Positions 1 to 12,207 of a stretch of DNA of 64,000 nucleotides are shown here, piece after piece (positions within the stretch are counted from its first letter, which is position 1; each line of letters starts with the position of its first letter). The notes under the pieces were generated by a model. The model was not told the DNA's origin, made no database searches, and was given only the letters and a program-made list of their open reading frames with translations. The DNA is taken from the NCBI RefSeq assembly GCF_900090045.1, contig NC_041775.1, positions 1,091,501-1,155,500 of the forward strand, written 5' to 3'. This DNA comes from Plasmodium malariae. Taxonomy: Eukaryota; Apicomplexa; Aconoidasida; Haemosporida; Plasmodiidae. A program made the translations under genes and the position numbers.

Positions 1-3000
1 ATAAAAACCCAAAATCAAAAAAGATATCACACCCTGTAGACGACTTGTGTGCCTCAGAGTGCTGTAAACATGGCTTAATTTTCTTAATTATTTCTGTTGA
101 GGCTCATCTCTTGTGGTAATACCGTGATCCCTTAATAAATATATTTTCTGTTATATAGAATATATATATAATTATATATTATATACATATATATATATAG
201 ATATTGATATTGTGAATTGATATTTTACAAAATTAAGTCATATCAATTTTTTTTATCATATATATATATATATATATGTATATAATCTTACAATTAATGC
301 TATCAATTTTTTTTATCATATATATATATATATATGTATATAATCTTACAATTAATGCTATCAATTTTTTTTATTACATAACCTATATTATGTTTTGTTA
401 TATTTCATCCTGTTCACTTACGTTATTTATAACAATTATGTGTATATTTTATGTGAATATTTATTTTAACAGAATTTAAGTTGAATAGTTTTTATATGGG
501 TGTTCATAAATATAGTATTCCATATATGGAGAATATAACTATTGATAATTTTTTTTTTTAAGGTTATTTTTAGAGGATAAGCTGAAATGCTTTGTTATAC
601 CATAAATCGTAATATATATATTATTTACTTAAGTATCAGGTCAAGTATTACTGACAAATATTAAGGAAATCCATTAAAAAAAATGGTTTATTTGAAAAAA
701 TATTAAAAAGGTAAATGGTAAGAAATAGCATCATATTATATATATATATATATATTTTTTTTTTTTGTTAAATGCGGTTATACGAATTCCTTTAAAATGT
801 TCAAGAGCTGTAGCATATGTTATGATGTACTAAAATATTAATTTTTAAATGCTTCACATGAATATTAATTATTAGTATAAAAAATTATATATTATACCAT
901 TAACTCTTTTGAGATTTATAAAAGAATATTTTTCAAAGGGTTTGGAAAAAATGTAAAAAATACATCGGTTGTACAATTTCATCAAGTGAAAAAAAAAATT
1001 ATTAACATTCGAAGTCGTTCAGAAGAAAATATTTCAGAAAAAATTTATATACATTGTTTTTTTATATTTTTTTTTATTGTATTATATTATATATAATTTT
1101 TGTGCTTTATGACATATTCCGTTTTTCATAAGTTTCTATGAATTTTTTTTTTTTGAAATAAAATTAATAAAGGTTTAAAAATTAACACAATTCATTATAT
1201 TTTTTTACTATTAAATAAAATAACACCCCACAAGTTTAAAATAAAAAGGGAAGGTGTACAGAAATAATGGTACATAAAAGTTGCGTTTTGAAATTATAAG
1301 CTACTTTTACGAAACAATATATATCTATAATATAAATAAGTATTGTACAGTGAGCAGTGTGATACAAATACAGTTACTATGTTGTATATACCATATATAA
1401 TTACAATTAAAATTACTTGCATATATATAAAATATATTATTAAATGATAATAATTATTGAAATATTATATCGTTACATTTTTAATACATTAGTGCAATTT
1501 TTACGTTCATAGGAAAAAAAAAAAACATTACAATTAATATACCACAAGTCTTTGAACAAAATTCATTTCATATATAAGAAAATTATAAACTCTTGCGAAT
1601 AATATATATGCATGAAATTATATAAAAATATAATACAAGAAGATGTACCAATTCTTTCGTCAAATTTTATACGCTGCAAATATTATGTAATGAGTGTATT
1701 TTTATTTATAAAATATAATAATTAATAGTATGATAGCCAAAATGTTTTTTATTTAAAATTTTGTATACAATTTATTTATATTGTATATACACACAATACC
1801 ATTTTTTACAAGGCATAAAGTAATATATGAATTACATTTATTTACTTAACACATGAAGTTAAAAAAAAATAAAAAAAATATATATTTTAAAGGAAAAAAT
1901 TTATATTAACATCTTTTTTGTTTCTTTTTTGCTACAAAAAAAATTTTATATATAGCACATCCCGTAGGAAAAAATCCCAAATGTTATTAATATATTTTTT
2001 TTATTACATTTTTTTTTTTTTTTCTTTTTCTATCATTTGTTTTTACTCACATTTTATATCTTTGTTTTTAAATGTTTTCCTTTACATAAACGGCGGTGAA
2101 TAATTACTTAAGAAAACATTTTTATTTTATTTGCATTTTTTTTTTTTTTTTTTTTTTGTGTGTTGCTATTTAAGGATTATTTGTACAAAAATAAACACTT
2201 TTTTATAGTACATTTTAATATGAAAAGTACAACAAATTTACGTACAATATATATAAAGTATTACAAAACCTTGGTATTTATAATTTTAGTTTTGCGTATA
2301 TATCTTATATTTTATATATATGCAGTCTTTCGTGCTGCTTCCTTTTTTTTGAATTTTCAGAATTATCGAGTTATTTATTTTGAATAAATTTTGATTTTAA
2401 TAAATCATATATAAAAAAGAGGTATCAACTATGTTCACAATTAATGTATAATGAAAAATAAATATGTTCGTATAAAAATTTTCAGTTATATGACAGTTAA
2501 TAGGGCGTTTTTACTTTTATTGTTTTTTTTAAAAAATAAACATATATAATTAAATTAATAATAAATGTGAAAATGAATTTTTATTAAAATGGATTAAAAC
2601 AAAATAAAAATAATAAATATTGTAGTTTTTATGTATAAATAAAAAAACTCTAATGTTATTGAATTATAGGAAAAAATAAATGTAATAATCTAGTACTAAA
2701 TAACTGAAAAAAAAGAAAATTACCCAATTTATATATATTTATTATTATAAGAAACAACAAAAGAGTATAAATATATTTGCCTTAATCTTTTAATAGAAAA
2801 GCAAAGGAGTAACAAGATTATATGAACGAAATGTAACGAAAAAGAAAAAATAAAAAAAAGAACAATGTTTATATTTCAAGAACTTTTATAAATAGTGATA
2901 AATAATAATGCGAATGTATAGGAATAGTTCATTTTAAAGTAATGAAGTATAAAACTGATAAGCTATTTGATTACATCATTCTACCGTTTTTCTTAGCGCA

Positions 3001-3922
3001 TTATTTTAACCATTTTTATTTCATTAATAAAATATATTTCAAGCTATAATTTTCTGGAGGCATATTTATGTTTATTTTAAATAATTTTAAAGCAACTCTG
3101 TTCTAATTTAATAGAGCGAATTATATATATTTTTTTTTATGTTAAAAAGAAATATTAGTTTTGTTCAAAAATTTTCTTTTTTTTTTATAAAAATTTAACA
3201 GGAAAATATTAAAATTTAGTTAGCTAATAAATTTTTTTTTCTATATAATATATTGTAAATTTTTTTTTTTTTTAATATTTTTAAACATTATATATGAAGT
3301 TATTTTGTAAAAGAAAAAGTGAATTTTAACAACTATTAAAATGAAAAGAATATTAAAATTTTTAGTAAAAAAATATTTTTTTTTAACGTAATAATTTTTT
3401 TTGTTATTGAGACATAGTAGTTTATTATTATATATACACATTCGATAGTTTTTATTAGAAAAAAAAATTTGAAGAACTGAAGTATATATAATATAGTCAA
3501 ATAACAACATTGTACAATACTTCTGTAGGTAATAATTAATTGAATTAGAAGACAATATTTATATATTTGTATATATTTAGTTTTAGAACTACTTAATATA
3601 GTTATATATATATTATTTTCTTACGAGTAGTTTTTTTTTTATTTTTATTATTAAGTTTTGATTATTTACATAAAACTTTTTTTCTATGTAATAATATATA
3701 TATATATATATTTTGCATTATTACCTAGTTTATTTTAGAATAAGGATGTATAATAATATCTTGTAAAAAATAAATTTTATTATTTTCAATATTATTATAT
3801 TATTAAATTATTATATATATATTATTGCAAGTATTAGTGTTATAACGGATAGAACAATTTATAAAATTTAGAGCATTATTTTTAAATAAAATATATATTT
3901 TTGTGATTTCGAAAATTAGAAT
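1..3922. other. A+T-rich intergenic region upstream of the PHIST gene
   Basis: I see no supportable gene here. The open frames are short, low-complexity and rich in Phe, Ile and Tyr, as expected by chance at this composition. Bases 1-155 are noticeably less A+T-rich than the rest and may be the edge of something outside the window. A 58-60 bp tandem repeat lies at about 241-372. Long T tracts and (TA)n tracts are scattered throughout. The last few hundred bases presumably hold the promoter and 5' UTR of the gene starting at 3923, but no specific element can be named. Confidence 0.6.
241..372. repeat. 58-60 bp tandem repeat, about 2.3 copies
   Basis: The unit begins TATCAATTTTTTTTATCA, continues through a (TA)n tract and ends ATAATCTTACAATTAATGC. 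It is followed directly by a second near-identical copy and the first bases of a third. The copies differ mainly in the length of the (TA)n tract. Confidence 0.85.
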
Positions 3923-6900
3923 ATGAATAATTGTAATATACCAATTGTTGTTTTACCCACGTCGTTGTTTGCCATTAGTAGTGGCAGTGAGAGTAATGAT
4001 TCAAAAAAGAAATCATCAAAAAGAAGGAGAAGGAAATGCAAAAAATTGAGCTTTGAAAATTTTAATTTATCTTCTCTTCCTTTTAAGGTGTTGTTCATTT
4101 TTGGCGTTATAGTTGTTCTGTTACATGTAAGGAACCAAATTAAAATTTAGAAAAGTTGTTTATTATGTTTATATGTATGTATATATATATATGTATATAC
4201 ATATATGTATATTATATATTACCGTATTGTAAGTGAGAACGTGAATGCTGTTATTTTTATTTGGTAATTTTTTTATAATATATGCGATACATTCTTCTTT
4301 ACAGAATAAAGAGCCATTCGGATCTCAAGTGAATGATAGATCTTTAAGAGCATTAGGTGAATATTATGGAAATCATGAAGGTAATAGAGGTCCATGGAGT
4401 AATGAACAAAATGTGAATTATCAAGGACAAATGGCAGTGCCATATAATGGTGAACAACAGTTTAGAATGCATGATCCATATCATTTGGAAAATTATGATA
4501 ATAATGATATGGGAAATTCTGAAGGACCATCAATGGAAGTTAATAGAGATTTTAATGGATTACAGAACCCATCATTATGTAATAACACTCATCATAATAT
4601 GGATGATCCTAATGACGTATCCAATAGAGAACAATTTGAAAGAATGAATGATGATAATGGTCAACATCATCCCATGGAAGCAGTATTAGTAGGACCGCCA
4701 GGAAGTAATTCTAATGAGCAGGTTCTTCAAGTTGAAACAAATGATTATAACGGTGATACACAATATAACGGATATAATGAAAATATTAATGGGGATAATG
4801 GAAATGATTCAACACCAAGGGAAGCTGAAGGTTATGACGGTTCAGAGGGTGAAACTTTAACAGGAACTCATGATTATAATAATGTCGTACAGGAAAATCA
4901 AGAGGGACAGAATGAAAATAATAATAACAATTTGACGCCTGAAGGTAATGATTCGAATGCAGGTGAACAAGGAAATTATTCTACATATGATGAATCAAAT
5001 GCACAAGGATCTAATTTAGGGGGGGGTGCAGATGGAAGTACTGCAAATGAAGATATCATAAGAAGGGGATTAGAAAATTTATATAATAAAATTGATTTAA
5101 CATCGCGAGAAGATTTAGCTTTAAAGGAATGGATTACTAAAGCATTAAGTGGAAATCTTATGAGTAAAACAAATGGAGAAAATCAGCAATTAAATGTAGA
5201 ATCACCAAATCAAGAAGGTAACGAAATGGAAGAAGAAAGTTCAATTAACGAGTGGATGAACAAACAAGGTTATGGAGATTTATATAACAATTTAAACCTA
5301 GGTGATCCAAATGCTGAACATATGGAAAATGAGAATAATGAAAGAAATGAAAATGAACATGAAGGTAATGTTAGTGGAACTAATGGGGAATCAGGTGAAT
5401 CACAAATGATGCCTGGAAATTCAAACATGATGGATTTTAGGAATCAACAAGGAGGACCAGGTGTACCACATATGATGCCTGGAAATCCAAACATGATGGA
5501 TTTTAGGAATCAACAAGAAGGAGGACCAGGTGTACCACATATGATACCAGGTCATCCTAATATGATGGATCCTAGGAATCAACAAGGAGGAGGACCAGGT
5601 GTACCACATATGATACCAGGTCATCCTAATATGATGGATCCTAGGAATCAACAAGGAGGAGGACCAGGTGTACCACATATGATGCCTGGAAATCCAAACA
5701 TGATGGATTTTAGGAATCAACAAGAAGGAGGACCAGGTGTACCACATATGATACCAGGTCATCCTAATATGATGGATCCTAGGAATCAACAAGGAGGAAG
5801 ACCAGGTGTACCTCATATGATGCCAGGTCATCCTAATATGATGAATCCTAGGAATCAACAAGAAGGAGGACCAGGTGTACCACATATGATACCAGGTCAT
5901 CCTAATATGATGGATCCTAGGAATCAACAAGGAGGAGGAAGGCCTGGTGAACCACATATGATGGATCCTAGGAATCAACAAGAAGGAGGACTAGGTGAAC
6001 CACATATGATGCCAGGTCATCCTAATATGATGGATCCTAGGAATCAACAAGGAGGAGGAAGGCCAGGTGAACCACATATGATACCAGGTCATCCTAATAT
6101 GATGGATCCTAGGAATCAACAAGGAGGAGGACCAGGTGTACCACATATGTTACCAGGTCATCCTAATATGATGGATCCTAGGAATCAACAAGGAGGAGGA
6201 CCAGGTGTACCACATATGTTACCAGGTCATCCTAATATGATGGATCCTAGGAATCAACAAGGAGGAGGACCAGGTGTACCACATATGTTACCAGGTCATC
6301 CTAATATGATGGATCCTAGGAATCAACAAGGAGGAGGACCAGGTGTACCACATATGATACCAGGTCATCCTAATATGATGGATCCTAGGATGCAAGGAAG
6401 AGGGGGAAGACCTGGTGAATCTTGTATGATTCCAGGTTATCCAAGTAACATAAGGGGCCAAAGCCAGGAAGAAATTAAAAGACAGCAGGAAGAAGACGCC
6501 GAAATTATTTTTAATTTAAGGAGTGGAAAAAAGATAGATGATGATGAGGAAGAGGAAGATCCCCGCAAAAGTAGAAGTGAAACAAGAGGAAGTACAAGTC
6601 AGACTACTAGAAGAAACAGACCAACAATTATTGGAAGTCCACATAATCCTATTAGACTTAAAGGACATGGTGCTTCTTCCAGTAGCCATCATACGAGCTC
6701 AAGAAGAGATGAATCCTCACATCACCGTAGATCAAGGGAAGAAGATTATGATTCTGGAAGTAATGATGCTAGAAGAGGTGGCCACAGAAATAGAAGACAA
6801 GAAGTAGGACATCATTCAGCTAATGGAAATGGAGTTTTACCATTTGGTTGTTCTCAAGGTGAGTTACAAGAACAATTAAGCGAAGAAGAATTAAATGAAA

Positions 6901-7292
6901 GACTAAAAGGCTTAAGAGAAAATGCATCTGTTAAAGAAATGTTTACTTTATTTAATCAGGTTATTTTTCATGAGAGAAAAAATTTTGTTAAAATGCAAGA
7001 ATATATAATGGACTATTCTAAGTATTTACAAAAAACAATGATGTTACCAACACCTATTAGAATGAAATATTGGTGGAGAGCTCATTACAATATGACCGAT
7101 GAACTTATAAAGAAGGAAAAATCAGACTTTAATGATTATTGTGCTTTTGTAAACAAAGGACAATGCGACAAATATAACTTTTTATATTTTGTTAAAGCAA
7201 AGAGAGCATCATGGAAAGAGCTTAGAGAATTAATGAAAAGTATATGGATGGAAATTTTAACATACAAAATGAAAAAACATAGTAAAATGTAA
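3923..7292 (+). CDS. PHIST (PRESAN) domain exported protein with Met/Pro/Gly-rich repeats
   Basis: This is a two-exon gene: 3923-4126 and 4305-7292, both in phase 0, giving 1063 residues. Exon 1 ends at GT-AAGG and exon 2 follows TTCTTTACAG. Residues 28-41 are basic. A recessed hydrophobic segment (about 54-67, KVLFIFGVIVVLL) acts as signal or anchor. A canonical PEXEL, R83-A-L-G-E87, follows about 16 residues later. PEXEL is the plasmepsin V site that directs export into the red cell. Residues about 90-430 are Asn/Glu/Gly-rich and low complexity. Residues about 432-766 hold 16 copies of a 23-residue repeat. A Glu/Arg/His/Ser-rich linker follows. Residues about 920-1058 are the PHIST domain, starting LSEEELNERL, with conserved Trp and Tyr/Phe positions such as MKYWWRAHYNMT and ASWKELRELMKSIWMEIL. 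PHIST proteins are exported and many bind the host membrane skeleton; the specific role here is unknown. Family call firm; subgroup not assigned. Confidence 0.93.
4127..4304 (+). other. Intron of the PHIST gene
   Basis: This 178 bp intron has a GTAAGG donor and a pyrimidine-rich TTCTTTACAG acceptor. It is far more A+T-rich than the flanking exons. It joins the leader exon to the PEXEL exon in phase 0, the usual layout for exported proteins of this genus. Confidence 0.9.
5401..6440 (+). repeat. In-gene tandem repeat, 69 bp unit, 16 copies
   Basis: The unit encodes 23 residues with core PHMIPGHPNMMDPRNQQ, preceded by GGPGV or GRPGE. Units 2-15 are nearly identical at DNA level. Unit 9 (near 5940-5980) is truncated to about 16 residues, and the first and last units are degenerate. 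Two variants alternate, GNPNMMDFR and GHPNMMDPR, which points to duplication of multi-unit blocks. Three consecutive units (about 6120-6330) are near identical, so expansion is recent. Confidence 0.95.
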
Positions 7293-7969
7293 AAATAAAA
7301 TGTAATAACAAAAAGGTTTTCAAGTGATTGTGGATGTAGAGTAAATAAGAAACTGAAGAGTTTAGAGTTCAATTTTATTGATAGCTTTTAAAAAAAAAAA
7401 AGAGAAAAAAACAAGTATTTAAAATAAAGAGAATAAAATAAAAGTATGGAGATTGTGTTTTATAAATTTATAGTTGGAGGGGGTCAAGAAAATAGGATGT
7501 AATCCCCGTTTGGGTATTTAAAAATAATGGAAAGGAAACAAATTATAAGTTATTTAACCATTTAAAGAATTAAATAATGGGGAGTATTATATATGAATAA
7601 TAGCTGCACAAAATATTTATTAATTTTAAATTAATATATATATATATACAAAATAATATTAAATCTGAGATTATATATGACTATTTTATATATATTTTGA
7701 AGTTTCAATGAAAATATTAGCTGTTATCGTTGATTTTTATAATATTAATTATGGTATTTATTTATATATATAGCAATTCAATAATTAACAAGAAATTAGC
7801 TATAACTGCTTTTTATATTTTTTGTGTGCATAGTTTTTTTAGACATTTTCATTATATTTTTTGCTTAAAGAACATAAATATCAACAAAAAGCAGAAGCAT
7901 ATTATGACAATAATTTTGTGCAGTACTTATATATTTTTTTTGTTAATTTTATTATGATATATTTTTATT

Positions 7970-8130
7970 TTTAATGTTTCATTTTTTATTTTTCATTTTT
8001 TATTTTTCATTTTTTATTCTTCATTTTTTATTTTTTGTTTTTTTATTTTTTTTTTTTGTTTTTTGTTTTTTAGTTTTTGTTTTTCATTTAAAAATTTTCA
8101 TTATTTATTCAGATTTCATTTTTCATTTGA
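7970..8130. repeat. T-rich low-complexity tract with TTTTTCATTTTTTAT units
   Basis: The stretch is made of irregular repeats of a 13-15 base T-rich unit. The open frame running through it is a by-product of the composition. Confidence 0.8.
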
Positions 8131-10066
8131 TATGTTTTATTTTGTATTTTTATTTTAACAACAATATATAGGAATATATTTGCAACATTGACTGTTTTGT
8201 AGGACGTTTGTTAAGCACATATTTTTAAATTGAATTATTTTTAATATGTGCTTAATTTTATAAGAAACTTAAGAAATAAAAACAATATTTATTGAATTAG
8301 ATATTTTTTGAAATGTGTAAGTATGCGGATATTTCATATATTATATTACACGAGAACATTTAAGGTTTACATTTTTAAACTAAACGTTGTGAAAGAATTA
8401 ACGTAATAATGTACTTATAATGTTTTTTACAGAATAAACGTTATATATATGTGCATATTGTATTATGTGTACACAATATATATATGCATATATATTGTAT
8501 ATATGTGTTAATGTTATATATATTTATATATATATAATATGTGTTTATATATATATGCATAACATTTGAGCAATTTCCCTTTTAGGCGTTCGTTTTTAAC
8601 CAATACTGGAACATTAAATTATTCCTTTGTATCATTGTGTATATCTAAAGTTATGTGTTCATATAAAGCGTTAATTAATTAGACGCGTATAAAAGAAAAA
8701 AAGAATTTATTGAAATGGTATAATTCTCATGGAGTAATTAATATACACTTATACATATATATATGAACACATACATATGTATATATGAATATATATGAAA
8801 AATATCACCTATAAAAGCAAAGCTTTCTTTTTAATTTTTTGATTAACTGGCTTCTGAATGTTTTGTTCACTAACTTATTAAAATATCTTCTTGTCAGTTT
8901 TTTGTCCTTTTTGAAATATAACCATTGTTTTGCTTTATTTTTTTTAAAAACATATTATATACATTTTCGCTGTTTTTAAGTTTTCTTCAACTAAATAAAC
9001 ATTTACACTTGTTTTATTTTATATACATTTATATATATAATACGTATATACGTTTCACTTGTTCATGGATTAATCTTATATCATTCGAACGGATGCTCAA
9101 AAGTTGTCCAAAAAAAAAAAACAAAAAACATATGATCTACAATATTTTCTTATGAGAATATCGAAGGTTCAAATTATATAAAATATAAAAACATAATAAT
9201 TAGATAAATAATATAAGATGTATGTATAATTCTATCATATTAGAGTAACATAGATTTAAAACAAATTTTGAAAAAAAATTATGTTTTCAAAACATTCAAT
9301 TTTCTTTAAGTAACAATTTGCATCATATAAATAGAAAAAAATTAAATATTAATCAAATTCTTTTTTATTTTTTTTTGGAAAAAGGTGCTATAATAAAATT
9401 TTATCGTTATGAGGAAGAAACATATGGATTGCATGTACAATTTTTATAATTTAATTACACGAGCATTTGTTCATATCTTTATTGGTGATATCTATTACTA
9501 TAGAGTTTCCTTTTGCGTTATCGTGATATATATATATATATATATAAATAGGTATCTATTATGTAAGTGCATTATGTACACTTTTCTAGTTGTCGATATA
9601 TCAAAACAACGAAAATTACCGATTCACAAGAACAGTTTACTATTCTGTATTATAAAAAAAAAAAATAAAATTTGCCCTTTTTTTTTGGTATATAGAAAAT
9701 ACAATCAAAACTATAAATGTGATGTAGAAATATATGTATGTAAAAAAGAAGGTTAATTATTAATGTATTATAAAGATTTTTATTAAAACAGGGCTACAAT
9801 TTTGTTGAATAAAAAAAAAAAGATTATATGTATTATTTTTTAATTATCCCTGTTTTAATATTTCAATTTCTATTTTTATATTTTATATAAGACCATTAGA
9901 ATAATTATTATATTACAATTATTCTAAAGAGCGATATTTTACATAGTGTATCTGCTACTAATACATATTTTACTGTTAAATATACTTCTATAATTTACTT
10001 TTTTTTTACTTTTTTTTAACGCACAGTATTTGACGTAGCAAATGAAAGCTTTCCTACATACAAAGT

Positions 10067-10071
<5 letters not shown>

Positions 10072-10104
<33 letters not shown>
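10072..10104. repeat. (TA)n microsatellite
   Basis: An uninterrupted TA dinucleotide run of about 33 bases. Confidence 0.9.
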
Positions 10105-10109
<5 letters not shown>

Positions 10110-11014
10110 CAATTGCATGTATAGATTTGTTATGTTAAACTACCTGTTATATTCTTTTTACCAATATATAGCAGGGTTCAAGATATTAAGTTATTATAAA
10201 ATAATTATATGAATTTAATACATAGATTTACCATGTTTGCAAAATAATATATTTGTTTATAATCCAGAAATTTTATATCATTAAAATTTTCATATTTATA
10301 TATGTTCAAGTATGAATATGTATGTATAATAATGCTCAATGTATATACATACATTAGTTTATTTTTTAAGTACTTAAATTCTAAGTAAAACGAAACTAAT
10401 TTGCATGGAAAATTGTTAAAAGAATACACGCGTAAATATAAATTATCAATTTTCGGAAAAACACAACTAAAAAATTGTAAATTTAACGATTTTAAAATAG
10501 AATAAATTAAAAAATCAATATAATGTTTTTGAATTAATATTAAATTAAATATTTTTTTGCTTTATAATAAAAATATTTAAAAATTTTTTTTTTTTTTTTT
10601 TTTTTAATGTTGTGCTAAAATTTTACTAAATTTACCATAGCTATATTTTCTCCTCTTTAAAAAAAAAAATATATTATTAAAAATAAAACTTATGAACTTT
10701 TTACCAATAAAGAAATATTACATTTATATATTTTTATTGTTTATATATTGATTTTTATATGAATTACCATTTTATTAATTTTTTTCCAATTAAATCAAGA
10801 CAATGTAATTATATAAATTTTTGAGCATGATGTTTCATTTTAGATGTATATATTATAAGCATTATGTTTCAGCAAATAGTAATACTGTATTAATAAGTTA
10901 TTATCTATGATTATTCTTATCTTTGCTTTATTATATCTATGCTTAATTATATATGTGCTTAATTATAAGATATAATATTTGTGTTAGTACATTTTTATTA
11001 ATTTAACAATATAG

Positions 11015-11155
11015 ATAGTAATAATAATAATAGTTAACAGTCATAATAGTAAATAATGAAATAGAAAATAATAATTATTATATTTATAATAATAATATTA
11101 ATAGTAACAATAACAATAGTATTAATAATAATAGTAATAATAATAATACATAGTA
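11015..11155. repeat. Imperfect AAT/TAG trinucleotide repeats upstream of the exported-protein gene
   Basis: Interrupted runs of AATAAT and ATAGTA trinucleotides end about 125 bp before the start codon at 11279, so they probably lie in its promoter or 5' UTR. No function can be read from them. Confidence 0.7.
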
Positions 11156-11278
11156 AAAATTGTTATATGAAAAATTTTTACGATATATAGAAAAAGATTT
11201 AAATATGGAAATAAAATTTTAATCATTAAAAAGAAAAGGAATATACTAAGAAGTGCTTAACAAATAAACAAAGCAAAG

Positions 11279-12207
11279 ATGTATTTATTTTATATTAATC
11301 TTTTTATATATACTTTATTCCTTTCGATTTTACAATTATTGAATAATGTAAGATTTATATAATATGTTATACAAATTTTTTTTTTTTTTTTTTCTTTATT
11401 ATTTTATTACATTTTTGACACTTTTTTCATTCAATACTAAGATTATCCTTTATAATTGAATTGTTAAGAATATTGTTAAAAAGTAGTTATGTTATCATAT
11501 TTTATTATATGTAATTAAATTTTGTCAATTTTTAGTGTCTGTTCCTTAACGCATGGAATAATGTAAAAGATTTTCAGAGGAAATTATATTTAAAAAATAA
11601 TAGATCTTTATCAGAACGTGATTACAATATTAATAAAGATAAGCAGGTAAAAGAAAGACCACCTTATAGTGATAGTGATGTATTAGAATCAGATGGTGAA
11701 TTAGAACAAAATATAAAAACATATTTACATAGTGAAGATGAAGGACATTTAACAAACGTTAATACTAACTTTAATGGAACTAAAAATTCAATAAGAGGAG
11801 TTAATACTGCTAATGATAAAAATAAAGTATTAAGTAAAGTTTTATCAGACATTAAGAATTGCGATGATTGTAATTATGAGGAAATAAAAAAATATATAAA
11901 AGAAAATGTTGATGAAAAGCATGTTGAAAAATTAACTTCGTTAGTAGATGAACTGCAAAATTCTAAGAAAGAACAAAAAAATGTGAAGATTATATTGGCA
12001 AGCCAAATGAATAATATTAGGAAAAAAATGCGGAAGAATATCGTGCTTTTTCTTATATTAACCCCAGTCATAGCACTTCTATCTTCTGTACATTTGTTTA
12101 CAGTAACGGTACCAGAAATTATAAAAGCTTATACTTCGACTGTACTTGCACGTATCTACGTAATATTTGATCCTTGTCAAAGAACATATGTTGTATCTGT
12201 TTTATAA
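11279..12207 (+). CDS. Plasmodium exported protein of unknown function (PEXEL, C-terminal membrane segment)
   Basis: This is a two-exon gene: 11279-11347 and 11536-12207, in phase 0, giving 246 residues. Exon 1 encodes a 23-residue hydrophobic leader (MYLFYINLFIYTLFLSILQL), and the donor is GTAAGA. Exon 2 begins after TTTTTAG with CLFLNAWNNV. A canonical PEXEL, R46-S-L-S-E50, lies just downstream, so export past the parasitophorous vacuole is predicted. Residues 60-135 are acidic and Asn-rich. Residues about 130-190 are highly charged and probably helical, including CDDCNYEEIKKYI. A strong membrane segment lies at about 192-212 (VLFLILTPVIALLSSVHLF), and a weaker one follows at about 222-234. 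The architecture matches the many short subtelomeric exported proteins of the genus. I cannot assign a named subfamily. There is no internal stop and the frame is intact. Confidence 0.88.
11348..11535 (+). other. Intron of the 11279-12207 gene
   Basis: This 188 bp intron has a GTAAGA donor and a TTTTTAG acceptor. It contains a long T tract (about 11377-11396) and joins the exons in phase 0. Confidence 0.85.

Larger units (their letters stand above)
7293..11278. other. A+T-rich intergenic region
   Basis: No supportable gene is seen. The 3' UTR of the PHIST gene must lie in the first part. Bases about 7970-8130 are almost pure pyrimidine repeats of the type TTTTTCATTTTTTAT. A (TA)n tract lies at about 10072-10104. 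Imperfect AAT/TAG trinucleotide repeats lie at about 11015-11155, just upstream of the next gene. The few open frames are Phe/Ile/Tyr-rich and look like chance. Confidence 0.6.

Noticed and set aside
5421..5981. Minus-strand 186-codon frame rich in Trp, His and Ile
   Set aside because: It lies opposite the 69 bp repeat of the PHIST gene and is open only because the repeat length is a multiple of three.
7974..8171. 65-codon Phe-rich frame
   Set aside because: It reads through a T-rich low-complexity tract; the composition is that of the tract, not of a protein.
9409..9756. 115-codon frame
   Set aside because: It includes a (TA)n-derived YIYIYI stretch and a poly-A lysine run, has no exon signals and resembles no family.
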